Assembly (NCBI RefSeq): GCF_047495875.1
Contig: NC_092459.1
Coordinates: forward strand, 12,528,965 to 12,592,964
Direction: 5' to 3'
Length of the DNA: 64,000 nucleotides
Source: Pithys albifrons albifrons
Lineage: Eukaryota > Chordata > Aves > Passeriformes > Thamnophilidae
Shown here one piece after another: positions 24,127 to 36,101 of the stretch; the first letter of the stretch is position 1, and every line of letters starts with the position of its first letter. A program made the translations under genes and the position numbers. The notes under the pieces were generated by a model. It searched no databases, was not told where the DNA came from, and saw only the letters and a list, made by a program, of their open reading frames with translations.

Positions 24127-24591
24127 AAACTCACCACTCTGTTCAGTGCTCGAGAGTCTTTTCAGGTCCCATGCTTTCTCTAAAAGTGATATCTATTCAC
24201 AGCTTGGAAGTCATGGCAGAGAAATAAATCCTGAGCTCTGATTAATGCAACGTGGAGTGAGTGACAGTTCTCAGAGAGACAGTCGGTGTGGTGAGCCCAC
24301 GGAAACTGCCGCAGCTTCTCCCTTCGATTCCACAGACTTCCCTAGAAAGCTGCTTTGGAATTTTGTTTCTCTTGCCGTTTTCTGTTTACTTTAAGGTCTT
24401 CCAGAGTTCGTCTGCTGACTCCTGCACATACTCGGTCGATGCAAGCACGCAGAGGAGAAACTTGTGCTTGTTTTCCCTTCGCTGTTTCTCAGCACAATAG
24501 GGAGCCTGGGCTGTCAGGAGTCCTTTCCAAACTCTACCCTCTCCTGGTGAAAACCAGCAAAGCACCAGCGGCACAGAAAGCACATCTCAGG

Positions 24592-24599
24592 TATTTATA
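24592..24599 (-). promoter_or_regulatory. TATA-like box upstream of KCNF1
   Basis: The minus strand reads GGCATATAAATACCTG, containing a perfect TATAAATA. A start about 30 bases downstream (near 24562) would give an unspliced leader of about 725 bases. There is no CpG island around it. This competes with the splice-acceptor model for the 5' end and could be a chance match in A+T-rich DNA. Confidence 0.35.
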
Positions 24600-24600
24600 T

Positions 24601-25196
24601 GCCTGCCAAGCGGTATGATAATGGGTTTCTGTACTGCCAGGAACTTCAACGAGTTTTAAAAACATTTTTTTAAAACCAAATGCAAAGCATAATCGTGTAT
24701 AAACTCATTCAGAGCTGCAGAAGCACACACGAACATTTTCTCCCGTTGGCATAAACCAGAAGTAATACTGTGTTTTGGGAATAAATGTATGGCATAAATC
24801 TTGCTCTCAGTGGGACTGGAGAAACTCTAGAGTACTTCCGTCCTGTTCCAGGATATAGAGTTATTGTAGATTCGTACTGGTGTCATTGAGAAAGCAGCAG
24901 AGACCATACATTTTTTGTTGCAGTTGTGAAGCAAAACTTCCCCTGCACTCTGTGCACATTTCCCAAAGCTCTGGGTCCAGAGTTTTAGCCATGTTTACTT
25001 GATCTGTAATCAAATGAGCCTGAGAAAGGTGGAAGGTTTGGGTAATTTATGTCTATGATGATTTCTTGGTGAATGCTACTTACCAGAAGTAGTCCTTTGT
25101 ACTACATCCAGCACTGAAGAAGTAAAAGTAGAATAACAAGCATTTCTTTTTTACTTCATTTTCTCCAGATTTCAGGATTTGATGGACATTTGTTCC
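24601..25196. other. Upstream flank of KCNF1, no gene
   Basis: Unique sequence between the KCNF1 promoter area and the solo LTR. No recognisable coding region or repeat; it may hold promoter-proximal control sequence. Confidence 0.4.
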
Positions 25197-25203
25197 CCAG
25201 ACC
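25197..25203. repeat. Left target-site duplication of the solo LTR
   Basis: CCAGACC, identical to the seven bases directly after the LTR (25420-25426). Retroviral integration duplicates 4-6 bases, so one or more of the seven matching bases may be coincidental. Confidence 0.8.
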
Positions 25204-25419
25204 TGTTGCAGCCCGATTCAGGTGGGCCTGAGTGACCACCCCACAAGTTTCGTTTTCACCTTAAAAGGACATGTTTCCAGCCTCAACCAATTGGAGTCAG
25301 ACCACCGCACCTGGGGCGGGATCACTTGAGGTCATATATACCTGTGTTTTTGAATAAACTTGGGATTTGCTTTACATCACATTGGTGTGTGCAGTCCTCA
25401 CTAGCGCATGGCGGCAACA
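25204..25419 (+). mobile_element. Solo LTR of an endogenous retrovirus (216 bp)
   Basis: The element starts TGTTGC and ends GCAACA, a perfect 6-bp terminal inverted repeat with the canonical TG...CA ends. It is flanked by identical CCAGACC. Inside are a TATA-like CATATATA at 25333-25340 and a poly(A) signal AATAAA at 25353-25358, giving a U3-R-U5 order in plus orientation. No gag, pol or env sequence lies on either side. It is therefore a solo LTR left by recombination between the two LTRs of a provirus. It sits about 600 bases from the KCNF1 TATA-like box and points away from the gene. The retroviral class is not assigned. Confidence 0.85.
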
Positions 25420-25426
25420 CCAGACC
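25420..25426. repeat. Right target-site duplication of the solo LTR
   Basis: CCAGACC, an exact copy of 25197-25203. Confidence 0.8.
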
Positions 25427-28400
25427 CTTACATGCATGCTCTTAAATTCTTAAATCTGACTCTACAGTTCATTTTAGTGGGTTCAGCAAAACTTACAGTT
25501 CATAAGTTAACTGTGTCTGGCCACACCAGAATGACCTTTTTCAATTTACTGGTTTCTGAAAAGATTCTCAGTGGAAGGGAGTAGTGACTGGCAAACCTAA
25601 CAGACAGTTTACTTCTCTAGACTTATGTCCATCCTGGGAGAAAGCTGAGATCTGTGATGTGCCCACTGTCCTCGTTCTGTGTCACACAGTGAGGGGACCC
25701 TGATGACTATACTGTGCTCCTGTTCCCCTCTCTTGCCAATGGGCTGTTAGTACAAGATTGTGCACCACACCTCATCTTGACAGGGAGTATGCATGTAGCA
25801 TCACCTACTCAGGAGAGGGTAATATTAGGTCCCAGGAAAAGAGTAATGTCTTTTAGTCCACACCTGAGCCACACTGTGAATCTCTGGAGGACAGTGTCAC
25901 CTTCATGTGCACCTGAGGGTGCCACATAGTGTGGATGTAATAAAAGATGACCCTTGTTCTTTTTTTCCACACTCATAGAAGTTTACTGAGATTTGCAAAC
26001 TTTTTGGGACAAAAGCAATATCTTGGAGACCTGGAGAAAACCTGTTTTGTGGGTTCATCAATAAACAAATAACCACCTGGGGCTTTCCTGCTTTCTAACA
26101 TGAATGGCTTAACTTGATTTTATCAACAGAAATTTTAAGATACCAATAACAATGACATGTTGAACAGGGAAAAATACAGATGGAAGTACTGAATGCCTGA
26201 TCTTACAAAACAAAACTAAGCTCTGGGAAAGTTTAGGCTAAAATTTTGTCAGGCTGCATCAGCGTAGGAAAACAGATTCTTTAGATTTAAATCCTCAGAT
26301 TTAACCATCTCAGATCCTACTCTCTTTGATCAATGATTCATTCCAGAGACCTTTTGGTTTTTCTCTAGGTAATGATAAATAAATCAATGTAGGGTCCAGC
26401 ATGACCAATACAGAAGTACCACCTTTGTTTCCAAAAAGGCTTTTCTCCCCCCACATCATTATACAGAACAAACACCCACAAAATAGGCACACAGGATTAG
26501 TATGTACATTGTTCAGTTTGAAAGGCAAAATCACCTCCTCTCGAATGATAAATCTCAGCACATTCTCAAAAGGTTGGAAAGAAACTATTTTTAAAATGCC
26601 AGATCAGTCCTTATAAAGACTTTCCTTAGTGCAACTGCTAAAATCCTTGTTCTTTATTCTCCCTCGTCTTGCACCTTTTCAGAGTTCTTTACACCTTTCA
26701 GTGTGCCTGTGAAATGTTAGAGATTTGGTAGCATTTTAAATCCACTTGGGCAAATGTAAATGATCCAAAGAACAGTCAGGGAAAATCATAATTGAATTAA
26801 AACCTTGGGTTTGTATCTGAAAAGCACGATACAGGCTTACTTGACAAATGTTTTCAATCAGACTTATTGCAGACCAGCAAATAACAGGAGCAGAATGAAT
26901 AATTTGCAGCAAATAATTTATTTTACTAATTCATTTTTCATCCATGAAAAGGGAGCTTCTCTAATCAATAGATAATTGTTGCCCTGCAATTCATTTATGA
27001 CCAGTTTGCTGCAATTATTAGGGCTTCTAAATTCAAGTTCTGTTGATTTACCTGGACAGAGCAAACAGGTCAAGCTGTGCCGAGTGTCTGCTGGAAGCAA
27101 TGTGTGCTGGCAATTGAATTCCTACAGACTCAACAAGAAACACAGAGGGGATTTTTTTTCTGTGTTGGTGCTTTGGCTCCGAGAACAACATGTGCATTTG
27201 ACCTGACAGATGTGTTAAGTTTTGGATGTGGTTCAGACAGACTCCTTCAGGGAGGAGAAGGAGGAGGCTCAGCTGGACATCAAGCCCTGCAGCCTGAGGA
27301 AAGGACCTCCCCAAATGATTTCAGCCCCAGCAGGGATGCCCAGCAGCTTCCAGGGATGCTTGAACCCCAACAGGGCTCAGTCCACAAGGTATAGATGGAG
27401 CTTGAATATGGCTCCCCAGTGGCACTGGGCTCGACATGAGAGGTATAGGTGGCACAGAGCACCCACAGTCCAGCACCTGGGGACCTGTAGCAACTGGGGT
27501 GCTCAGAGGATGCTGGTACTGAAAGTTTGGCTCCCTCGTTGTCCACTTTTGGGGAAAGAACATTCTTCCCTGGGTGGCTTTGTGCCAGTCTGGGAAGAGA
27601 GGTTGTGCTCTTGAGCTGTAGTCTGGCTCATACTGCACTCCTGAATCCCGGTCAGCACCTCTGTCCTCCTGACTGATGCATCCAGCTGCTCCCCACACAG
27701 CTATGGGCAGTAGTGGTGCCTGAAGGGTTGTGAATGGGTTGGGAGCCAAACCTAGGGAAATAAGGTTTGATTCCACATAGATGCAGTCAGACCCTGCCTG
27801 CACTGAGCACAGCCCTGCCTGCAGTGCCTGGGACCATCTGACCTATTCCCTCCTTTCAAAATCAACGAAGTGTTTAGTGCTGTGTCTAAACTGGCAAGCT
27901 CAAGAGAGTTTAGGGACCTGATTATGGCTGTCCCAGCAAGAAACAGTTAGAGCATGTCTGGCATGGATCCAGCCAAGAGTGAGCACCTAACGAGGACATT
28001 TCCCAGCAATCACATGGCCATCAGAGGCCATTCCCAACAGGCTATTTGCAAGCAGCACCAGTAGTGGAGATTAAAAGGACTTCTTAAACTAGATGAAGAT
28101 CAGTTGTTGTTTGACCTGAGTGCCCAGAGGTATCATTGGGCACTTGTAATTCTGGTCGTACTCAGTATAAGCCTCCCCACACACTTCTTCTGCCATCATA
28201 TTTGGTTTTTAAATTGCACTAACAATACTGAGGCTGTGATGGATCCAGCAAAAGATCTCAGCATGTAACACAATTTATTTTCAGGTAGCAGACTATGGAT
28301 AGCTTTTCAAGACAAAACCATGTGATCAAAATCTAATATTTAAAAGTCAATCAGAGACCTAAAGGAGGGTGGGGAATGGGAATATCTTATTCCTTCTGCT

Positions 28401-31400
28401 TTCCTCAGGGCATTGTGGGGATAAAGCTTTCAGTTAGCTGCATGGACACTGCTTCATCAGCTATTAGCACAAGGCTCTGTGTGGAAAAACAGCATGTAAT
28501 TACTTCATGCCAATCACAGGAAATGGGAGGAAGATAATCTGGAAGAAAGGGAACCAATGAATGATGTAATTTTGGGTTTCAGAAAGAGCAAGTCATCCAG
28601 AGCAGCTCCTATGGCTACTTTACCACAGCCAACTTTAGTAAGAGGTGCAGGAAAGATTTTGCTCTAAGAATCCTTTAGGGCTTCCAAATGTCAGGTGGAT
28701 TCTAGTGGTTAGTGCAGCAACCTCACAATCCCACAGGAAGATCCAGCACATTCTCTAGGGCAAGTTAATCCAGCTACTGCAATATGCTGGTTTATCCTTT
28801 ATAGTTCAATATTGAACATCTGTTTGCAAATCACACCTTCTTTTATCCTTATAATGTGCTCTGCAATAAAGCCATCTGTTTGACTCATCAAGAAGACATG
28901 GGATTGTGCTCTCACGGGTGCTGTGGTTCCCAGCATGGATATGGTGCCACTGCTATAGCACTGGCACCAGCCCCATAGCCCTCCCCAGTGCAACTGCAGG
29001 ACAACAGTGGATGCCTTGCACTCATGGACTGTAACACCAGGGCATGTGGGAGAGGAGTGTTGTGGGCACTGACTGTCTGCAGGAAACCTTTGTGATGCAG
29101 TGACAGCAACTCATGGTCCCAGCACTGATGTATGTCTTGTGTGTGTAGCCACAAGCTACTGGAGGGAGCCTGAGCCTTGGCATGAAACTTGTTCATTGCC
29201 CACTGCTGCTATTTCTGGCAACAGATGAGCCTTTTAAATTCCTTGATATAGGCAAAGAAGAGTCCATCAAATGAAAAGTGAGTGAAACAAATTCTCTACA
29301 TTTTTAATACATCCTCGTGCTTTGTATGATGTTGCCCAATATAATGGTCTTCTTTCAGATTGGTATGTTAAAAGCAAGAGGTTATGAAATGTTTGAGCTG
29401 AGGTGGGTGTCTGGACTATACCACATACCTCCACCTTGCAAATCTGTTTTTATGTGTCTCTGTCTCCAGCACATTTACATATTTCTCCATAGCTATTATT
29501 TCAGATCAAACAAGTCCTTTCCCATTTTATTTTTCCCTCTGTTAGCTACTTCGGTTCTTTTTTTGAGTTGAAAAAGGGGCTAGTAATAGCTTGCTGTAAA
29601 TTTCAATTTGCTTTGCTTTCCATTTGAGGTTAATGAGTCTATTTTCCTGTACAATTAAACCTGCCCTAAGTGACCGCTCAGGAGAACAGCCAAATCTCTG
29701 ATGTAATGTAAATGACTTTAAATAAATAAGATATGGTCTCCACTATAAGCGGCTAACAGCTGGGTTCAAACTAAGTATGTCAGTGAGTCATGAATAGGAC
29801 AGGAGTTGGAGATGCTGTCAAAGTTTTAAAGATCTTGTTTACACTGTTACTGTGTCTTGAGGAAGGACTGGAATTCTGCTTCCTGCTCTTAAACACTGAC
29901 ATCAATAGTTTTGAATGTTGTTGCATGTACTAGGACAAGATTAAAATGAGGTGACAAGGCTTCTTACAGTTGCATAGCCAGTGACTTACAAAATTAAGAA
30001 TTGCACATACAAAAAAATTGCATGTGCTTATGTAATTAGGGGCTTTCTCATAATGAATAGGCACAAGGTGGTTGAATGCAGTTTGCATGGGTAATCTGAG
30101 CTCTGGAATTTCCCAGCTCCATGTGTGTGACTCTGCAATTCCACTGTTGGCTTTTATCATGGCTTGCTGTATATAATTTCTCGCAGGACCCACAACACAC
30201 TGGTGCTGCTGCCCAGCAGTGTCCCTGGAGCAGCCTTGCCAGCTTGAGTAAGAGAGGCCCAGCAAAGACATGTAAACCTACTGGGGTGAGTGTAGGAGGG
30301 TCTAGGTGGTGGCACTGGTGAAGCAATGGGGGCTGGTCTTCCTGAATGTGAACATTCCCATCACTACCAAATTTTATCATTACCAATAATAATCTTGAAG
30401 AAAAGACCACAACTGTAGCAGCAGAGAAAGAAGTGCCATGGCAGACTGTCTGCTAAGTTTTGGCAGCCAAGACACGAAGCTGGTTTCTAAGACTGCTGGG
30501 GGAGAGATTTTGAATGTTTTCTTCTAAAAAATTCAACACTGCAGCCCTCTACTGTGCTTGGAGTTGGAATAGTTGCTAAGGATATTCTGTATAAGCTGAG
30601 CTGTTGTTCCTAATTCTTTGAAAGAGAAGCATATGTACCAATTTAATGTGTACTATTTCCCAACAGAAGATATTTTTATATTAACTTATCAAAATAAGGA
30701 ATATAATAAAATAATTTATAGTAAACATTATCAAAAGCACTCCTATATGTGTGCTCAAAGAAGAGGAAAACATACGGAATATTTTCTAGTGTGAAAAAGA
30801 TGTAAAAAAAAAACCTGTTGGAAAAAACCCACAGTAAACATTTCATCAGTGTGTTGAAACAGGAATAAAAAATAAAATACTTTAGCAAAGCCTGCAATTC
30901 TCAGAGGCTCTTGTATGTACAGCTATAATTTTCCTTCTTTCAAGTGGTATTGGACAAAGGAGAGGAAGGTGCGTAGGCAGAAGAAGAAGCAGAGTTCAAT
31001 TTTCACAATTATGAAATTACCATACCCATGAAAGAGTTTCCTGGACATTTGATTTCATTAAATCCTGCAGGACTGAGGGCTGTGGCATGATGCCACCTTG
31101 CTGACACCTGCCTCCCATGGCCTGCAGGCTCTCTGGGCTTGCTCCCTCCATCTCCTGCAGAGAGATGATGGTTGCAGACCTGCCTGGGGCCAGGAAGGCA
31201 GTCAGGGACTGGAGGATCTGGTGTTTCCTGACCAGCATCCCACTTGCAAAACTGGCATAGAGTGCAAGCATTAAAGCATGCAAATCTATGGTGATGAAAG
31301 CAGTTTCTTATCAGTAAACCTTTGCACTACAGATCAGGGCAAGAGGAACATCAAATGTTGTTTCCCTTTCCCTTGGTGCCAAAATCACTGCTTTGAGAAG

Positions 31401-34400
31401 TGATGGGATCATGTCCTTACTCTTTGTTGCCTTTAAAGAAAGAAGTCCAAACCTCTGTTTGACTCTACCTTGAAAAACTGCTTTCAGCATCTCACTTTTT
31501 TTTCTGTGTCCTTTAGCTTTGCTTAGCAAAAATGTTTGCTGAATTTGAGTGGAACTTACAGAGTTTTAAGTCAATGAAAGCTACATTTTCTGGAGGACAA
31601 ATGATGTGTCAGAAATAATTTCCTGGCCCTGCCCTGGATCTGTTTTCTGCCATTGGGCAAGTCTTTTGCCTTCCTGCGTATCTTAAGCTGTCTGGCAACA
31701 CATCATATTTCTTAATAGCTTACAATGGAGTCAAATCAAAAAACATTTTTAACTTGACAAACAGATTACAAATAAGCTTTTACATTGTCTGGAAGGCTCT
31801 AAAGCTAACCCACATGTTTCTAAGTGATTTTTCTAGACAATGGATGAGTCAAGCCTTTTATCCATTCTGTTTTATACAATAATCAGTTCTGCTCAGTTAA
31901 GATTTCATTTAACATTACCAAATTGAGTGCCTTTCATTTACTATGTGCTGTTTAATTTAACATAGTATTGACATCTTGCATACTAATTCACTTTGCTCAG
32001 GGTAGATTCATAAGCCCATTTGAACAATGCAATACATACAACAGAGATCCATTGTGTGCACTACTGGTGTCCTCAAAGACAAGACTACAGAACCCAAGAT
32101 ATCCCATTGAGCAAAAATAAAAGTCTGTGAAGATGAAAGGAAGTTCACTGGTGAATGGGAAATGCTGCTGCTGAGACCTTTCTTTATTACCATTCTCTGG
32201 CATTTTGAATTGTTCTGTCCCGATGAGTAACGAGGACTTCATCGCTTTTGCCAAGCTTCACTGCAAATTGCTGCTGTGATTAACACAGGTTAATCTCAGG
32301 ACAGGCAGGGGGCTCCTCACTTCTGGTGATGGGAGGATTTCAACCACTCTCTGACTTCTCTTGGATGACCTTGAAAAAGGAGTCCCTGCCTATGACAGCA
32401 ATATTAAAACTTCCCTTAATGAAAAATGTCTCCCACTGCTCTATACCCAGTTTTAACTGCTCAGTTCTCTCTAAATTTTTCTTTAGGCTTCTGTGCACTG
32501 TGCAGTAACTGAACCACCAGGAAGAGGAGCCACTACCCTGGTCTTGAGATTCACAGTCACACTTTGCCACTATTAACTGGGACACATCCCAAAGATCATC
32601 AAAAGAATTCCTATCCTGGCAGAAAATTTGTGATTGCAATAAAGATCCAAGTAGCAACCATGAAGCTCCCACTCTTAAAATCTAAAATTTTATCCCAATA
32701 ATGCTAAATACTCCAGTATTTAGCTGGTCTCATCAAATATGGTGAGTCTTATCAAAATACCTCAAATCTCTAATCAGATTTCCCTTATTTTCCAGTAAAC
32801 ATGGATACCATCATGCATTTGAGGTCAGTTGCTAGCTGCAAACATCCCCAGAAGTGTGGCCAGAATACATAATTATCAGATCTTATACATACAAATGGTA
32901 GGGGAATTCATTGTCTGTATTTGGAAATGTCTTTGCACCTTATGATTGAGGTTTTAAAAGCAGTTGGCAATGACTCATAATAGAGGGTTTGCCTTTGACT
33001 TATTTGAGAACAGAGCTGGTTATACAGTAACGGTAGCACCACTAATATGTTAAATAATTTACCATTAATCAATACATGGCTGGTTTCTTCCCTTATATTG
33101 ATCTTAAACTGGCTGTGTACTGAAGGCAAAATCAGGTACTATGTGTTTTCATATGTTTCACAATGAATTCCTGATGTATATGCATGAAGAAATAAATGAT
33201 GACACCACTTAGCTGAGGAACTACAACCTTGTTCTCCAGCTTCACAGTTTGCTTGAGATTTTGGTTTCAGAGCTTGTGACAAATCATTTGCTAATCAACC
33301 ATTTACTATTTGGTCCTTGCTCACCTCTTGAAGTCTACTTATTCCTTGATAAGACTGACTAGCATTAATTAATTTAAACTAGACCTGTAGAAAATACAGA
33401 ACATTTTTCTGGGAATTTGTGATACCCTGACATTTTGTTGAGATGCAGGAGGAAGCAAAAACTAATCTGCATTTTAAAAATTTCCTTGCAACATGTCAAA
33501 CAAATCTAAATATAGGACATCCGAATCTTTAGTTTAGCAACACTGAAATTTTACATTGTGAAAATGTTTATCCACTGTATACTAAATATCACCTTATGAT
33601 ACTGTGTTAAAAATACAATGCTGCTAGTGCAAAAAAAGGCCAAAAATAATAAGAATTGAAATTACAAATCCAAATTAAACCTCTTAGCTACAGAGATAAG
33701 TATATTTTGATATTATGGAATCAGTTTCTTTCAACACAAGGATGTATCTTGTTTAAGGGTTTATATTTAATTTTTGGCAACTTTCAGTTTAACTGAACTG
33801 CATTTATCTGACATCAATCTCTTCTGTCAAAAAAATTATCTGTTCTGTTTCCAGTGTATAACACCAGTGATTCTAATGCTCATGAGATTCTTCACATTTT
33901 CTTGCCAGTCCCTTTCTTAGGAATCAGAAATGACAGTTGGGATTTGTGAGAGATAAGGATACTTTCTGAACATACAGCCCAAGGGCACGAGAAAAAGTCA
34001 ACATCCTCCAAATAGATTTTTACTAGCTGTTGCCTTTGTTTTCTCTGTAGTCCCTCTCATCTTATTAAGCCTGAATCATCTTCAATTGCTCTCCATGAGT
34101 ACATTTTTCAAAAAGAATGTCCTTAATAAAACCTTTGGGGAACCAAGGGTGTAATGAAAGTGCTCTTTACATTAATCAAACAGTAACAAAGCCGATCCAT
34201 CCACCATGCATGGAGTCCAACTTCAAAAGTGGCTGACAATCTGTAAAACAACAATGAAAATAATTTCTTTTTTGTCAGTATATGAATGCAATGAAAAGCA
34301 GAATTAGAATCTTATAAAAAGAAATATCTCAATGCTCCAACCAGAACTGGTTTCTAACTGCAGCACTGCAGCACCAATACCTGGTATTTACAGTGTGAAA

Positions 34401-35326
34401 ATGTTACAATTGCAAGGCCAGAACAAAGATTAAGGTACCTCACATGTGACACATCCATATATACTAAAGCCCCTTGTGGATTTATATATTTTTTTATAGG
34501 GACATCTGAATTTCTTCTTCTGGAAACTTATTTCTTGCACACACCATAGCAGAATGGTCTCCCAGTCCTGCATATCAGTTCAATGGGTATCAGGATGGAG
34601 TGTATTTAAAACTCCCTCTTGTAGTCATTCCTCAATTTGAATAATGTTGTCAACTCTTGGTTTTTTCTCTCTTTTCCAAATTTGATTGTGAAGAAGTTGA
34701 CACTTGCTGGTTCTTGGATTAAAATACAACATTCTATGAAAATGTGTGATTTTAGAAAAACTTATAAAATCTATAATTGTCTCACACACATTGTGGAAAA
34801 TTCTTTTCTTAAACTGAATCATTATTTAAGTCAACAACTTTAATAATATGTGTGCTGTATTCCACAAGAATTCTGTATCGGGTTACTTCTTGATGACAGC
34901 AAGCTGGTTTTCAAAGGATGCAAAAGCTGCCAAATCAGCATTTCAAAAAGCAGGTAAACATTCTGCAGACTGTAAGTGAAGAATATAAAACAAGTGGGTC
35001 CAGGCAGTGTTTCACAACTGTCTGCATATTTCAAATAACTGAGAAAGTGAAATTTCCTTGTCTGTTTGCCATAAACTCATTACAAAGAGTTTTCTCAGTT
35101 TAAATACAGAAAATTATTGGAGTCATTTTGTTCTTTTTCCTGCTCACAAATTGCTTGCAAGATGATCCTTGTCTTCAAATATATTCACGATCTCTACTTA
35201 TTATCCATTGGTGTTACAATTATGCACAAAGGTACCATTATATTGTTTCGGGAATTTTTCTCATGTAGTTGGGAAATTATTCCAGCAATGAACAAGAAGC
35301 AGCCAAGGACGCATAGCAATCAGGAG
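25427..35326. other. Long intergenic stretch, no supported gene
   Basis: Short open frames only, the longest being 160 codons at 27321-27803 (minus), with no recognisable family. Parts at about 26740-27060, 28420-28580 and 29620-29860 are unique and rich in ATTA and TAATTG-type homeodomain cores, and so could be conserved noncoding elements. A segment at 27236-27390 reads smoothly as coding (acidic, then Pro-rich) between an AG and a GTATAG, but matches nothing I know. I cannot name any repeat here. Confidence 0.45.
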
Positions 35327-35380
35327 CACAGGACAGGACAGGACAGGACAGGACAGGACAGGACAGGTCAGGACAGGAGA
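35327..35380 (+). repeat. (GGACA)n pentanucleotide microsatellite
   Basis: Seven perfect GGACA units (35331-35365), then GGTCA, GGACA and GGAGA. The array ends exactly where the CR1 fragment begins, so it probably grew at the edge of that insertion. Confidence 0.95.
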
Positions 35381-35640
35381 GCCATCCTGCAGAAGGATAG
35401 GCTGGAAGAGTGGGTGACAAGAGCCTTGTGAAGTTCAGCAAGGACAATCGTAAGGCCTTACACCTGGGAAAGCAAAATCCAGAAGTGTAGCAGAGGCTGG
35501 GGTCTACCAGGCTGGGATCTGCCTGGCTGGGGAGCAGCTCTGTGCCCTGAGGGACAACAGCTCAATATGAGTGATCATTGTGCCGATGCGGCAGAGAAAA
35601 CCAGCAGGGGCATCACCATCGTCAACAGGTGCATCAGCAG
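35381..35640 (+). mobile_element. CR1 LINE fragment, ORF2 3' part, sense
   Basis: The order 'atcctgcagaaggataggct', 'ttgtgaagttcagcaaggac', 'ggccttacacctgggaaagc', 'ggagcagctctgtgccctga' and 'atgagtgatcattgtgccga' follows the CR1 ORF2 segment (pattern: 'agaaggacctggacaggctgg', 'atgaagttcaacaagggcaag', 'gtcctgcacctgggg', 'gagcagctctg', 'atgagccagcaatgtgcc'). Frameshifts and substitutions make it non-coding. Confidence 0.85.
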
Positions 35641-36069
35641 CAAAGAGAAAGCAGTCATTAAATCACTCTTACTTGGCACTTGTCAGGCCACACTAATACG
35701 TTTTATCCACATGGTAACCTGTAATATTTTTTGCATAAATAACACCCATTTCTTCAGCTTGTAAATAAAACTCATGTGAGTGTGTGCCTGCAAGACGAGG
35801 TGTGTGGATTATTTCAATGGCTCTTTGGCATCAAACAAAGTTAATGAATACCCCTAAGCCCAGTTCTGACACTACACATGTTAGAATTGTTAAGCCACTA
35901 GAAATTCCAGAAGGATGAAAGTGAAAAGACCCAACTGAAGTTACCTCTGGATCAGCACAGTATCCCTGAGGTTGCAGACTGCCTCACACTCATTGCCAGG
36001 CTCATGATCTGGTTCTACATGGTTCCAGCTCTGCAAAGACTCATGTTTTACAACTGTTCCACATTTAAA
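35641..36069. other. Intergenic, unrecognised
   Basis: No gene or nameable repeat; an AATAAA lies near 35764. Confidence 0.4.
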
Positions 36070-36101
36070 AGTGATATCTCATGTTAGTGATATCTCATGT
36101 T
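36070..36101 (+). repeat. Perfect 16-bp tandem duplication
   Basis: AGTGATATCTCATGTT is present twice with no spacer (36070-36085 and 36086-36101). It is probably a recent slippage event, since the copies are identical. Confidence 0.95.

Noticed and set aside
23838..24137. Upstream ATG as the KCNF1 start
   Set aside because: Family alignment begins at the ATG at 23837, which has good context. The extension has no homology and contains an acceptor-like site.
27321..27803. 160-codon minus-strand frame
   Set aside because: No recognisable family or domain order, and competing frames on both strands. Best seen as chance in a slightly G+C-richer stretch.
29755..29775. tRNA B-box-like GGTTCAAAC
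   Set aside because: The flanking sequence cannot fold into a cloverleaf and no A-box lies at the right spacing.
32340..32672. 110-codon minus-strand frame
   Set aside because: I looked for CR1 or retroviral gag/pol similarity and found none that I could support.
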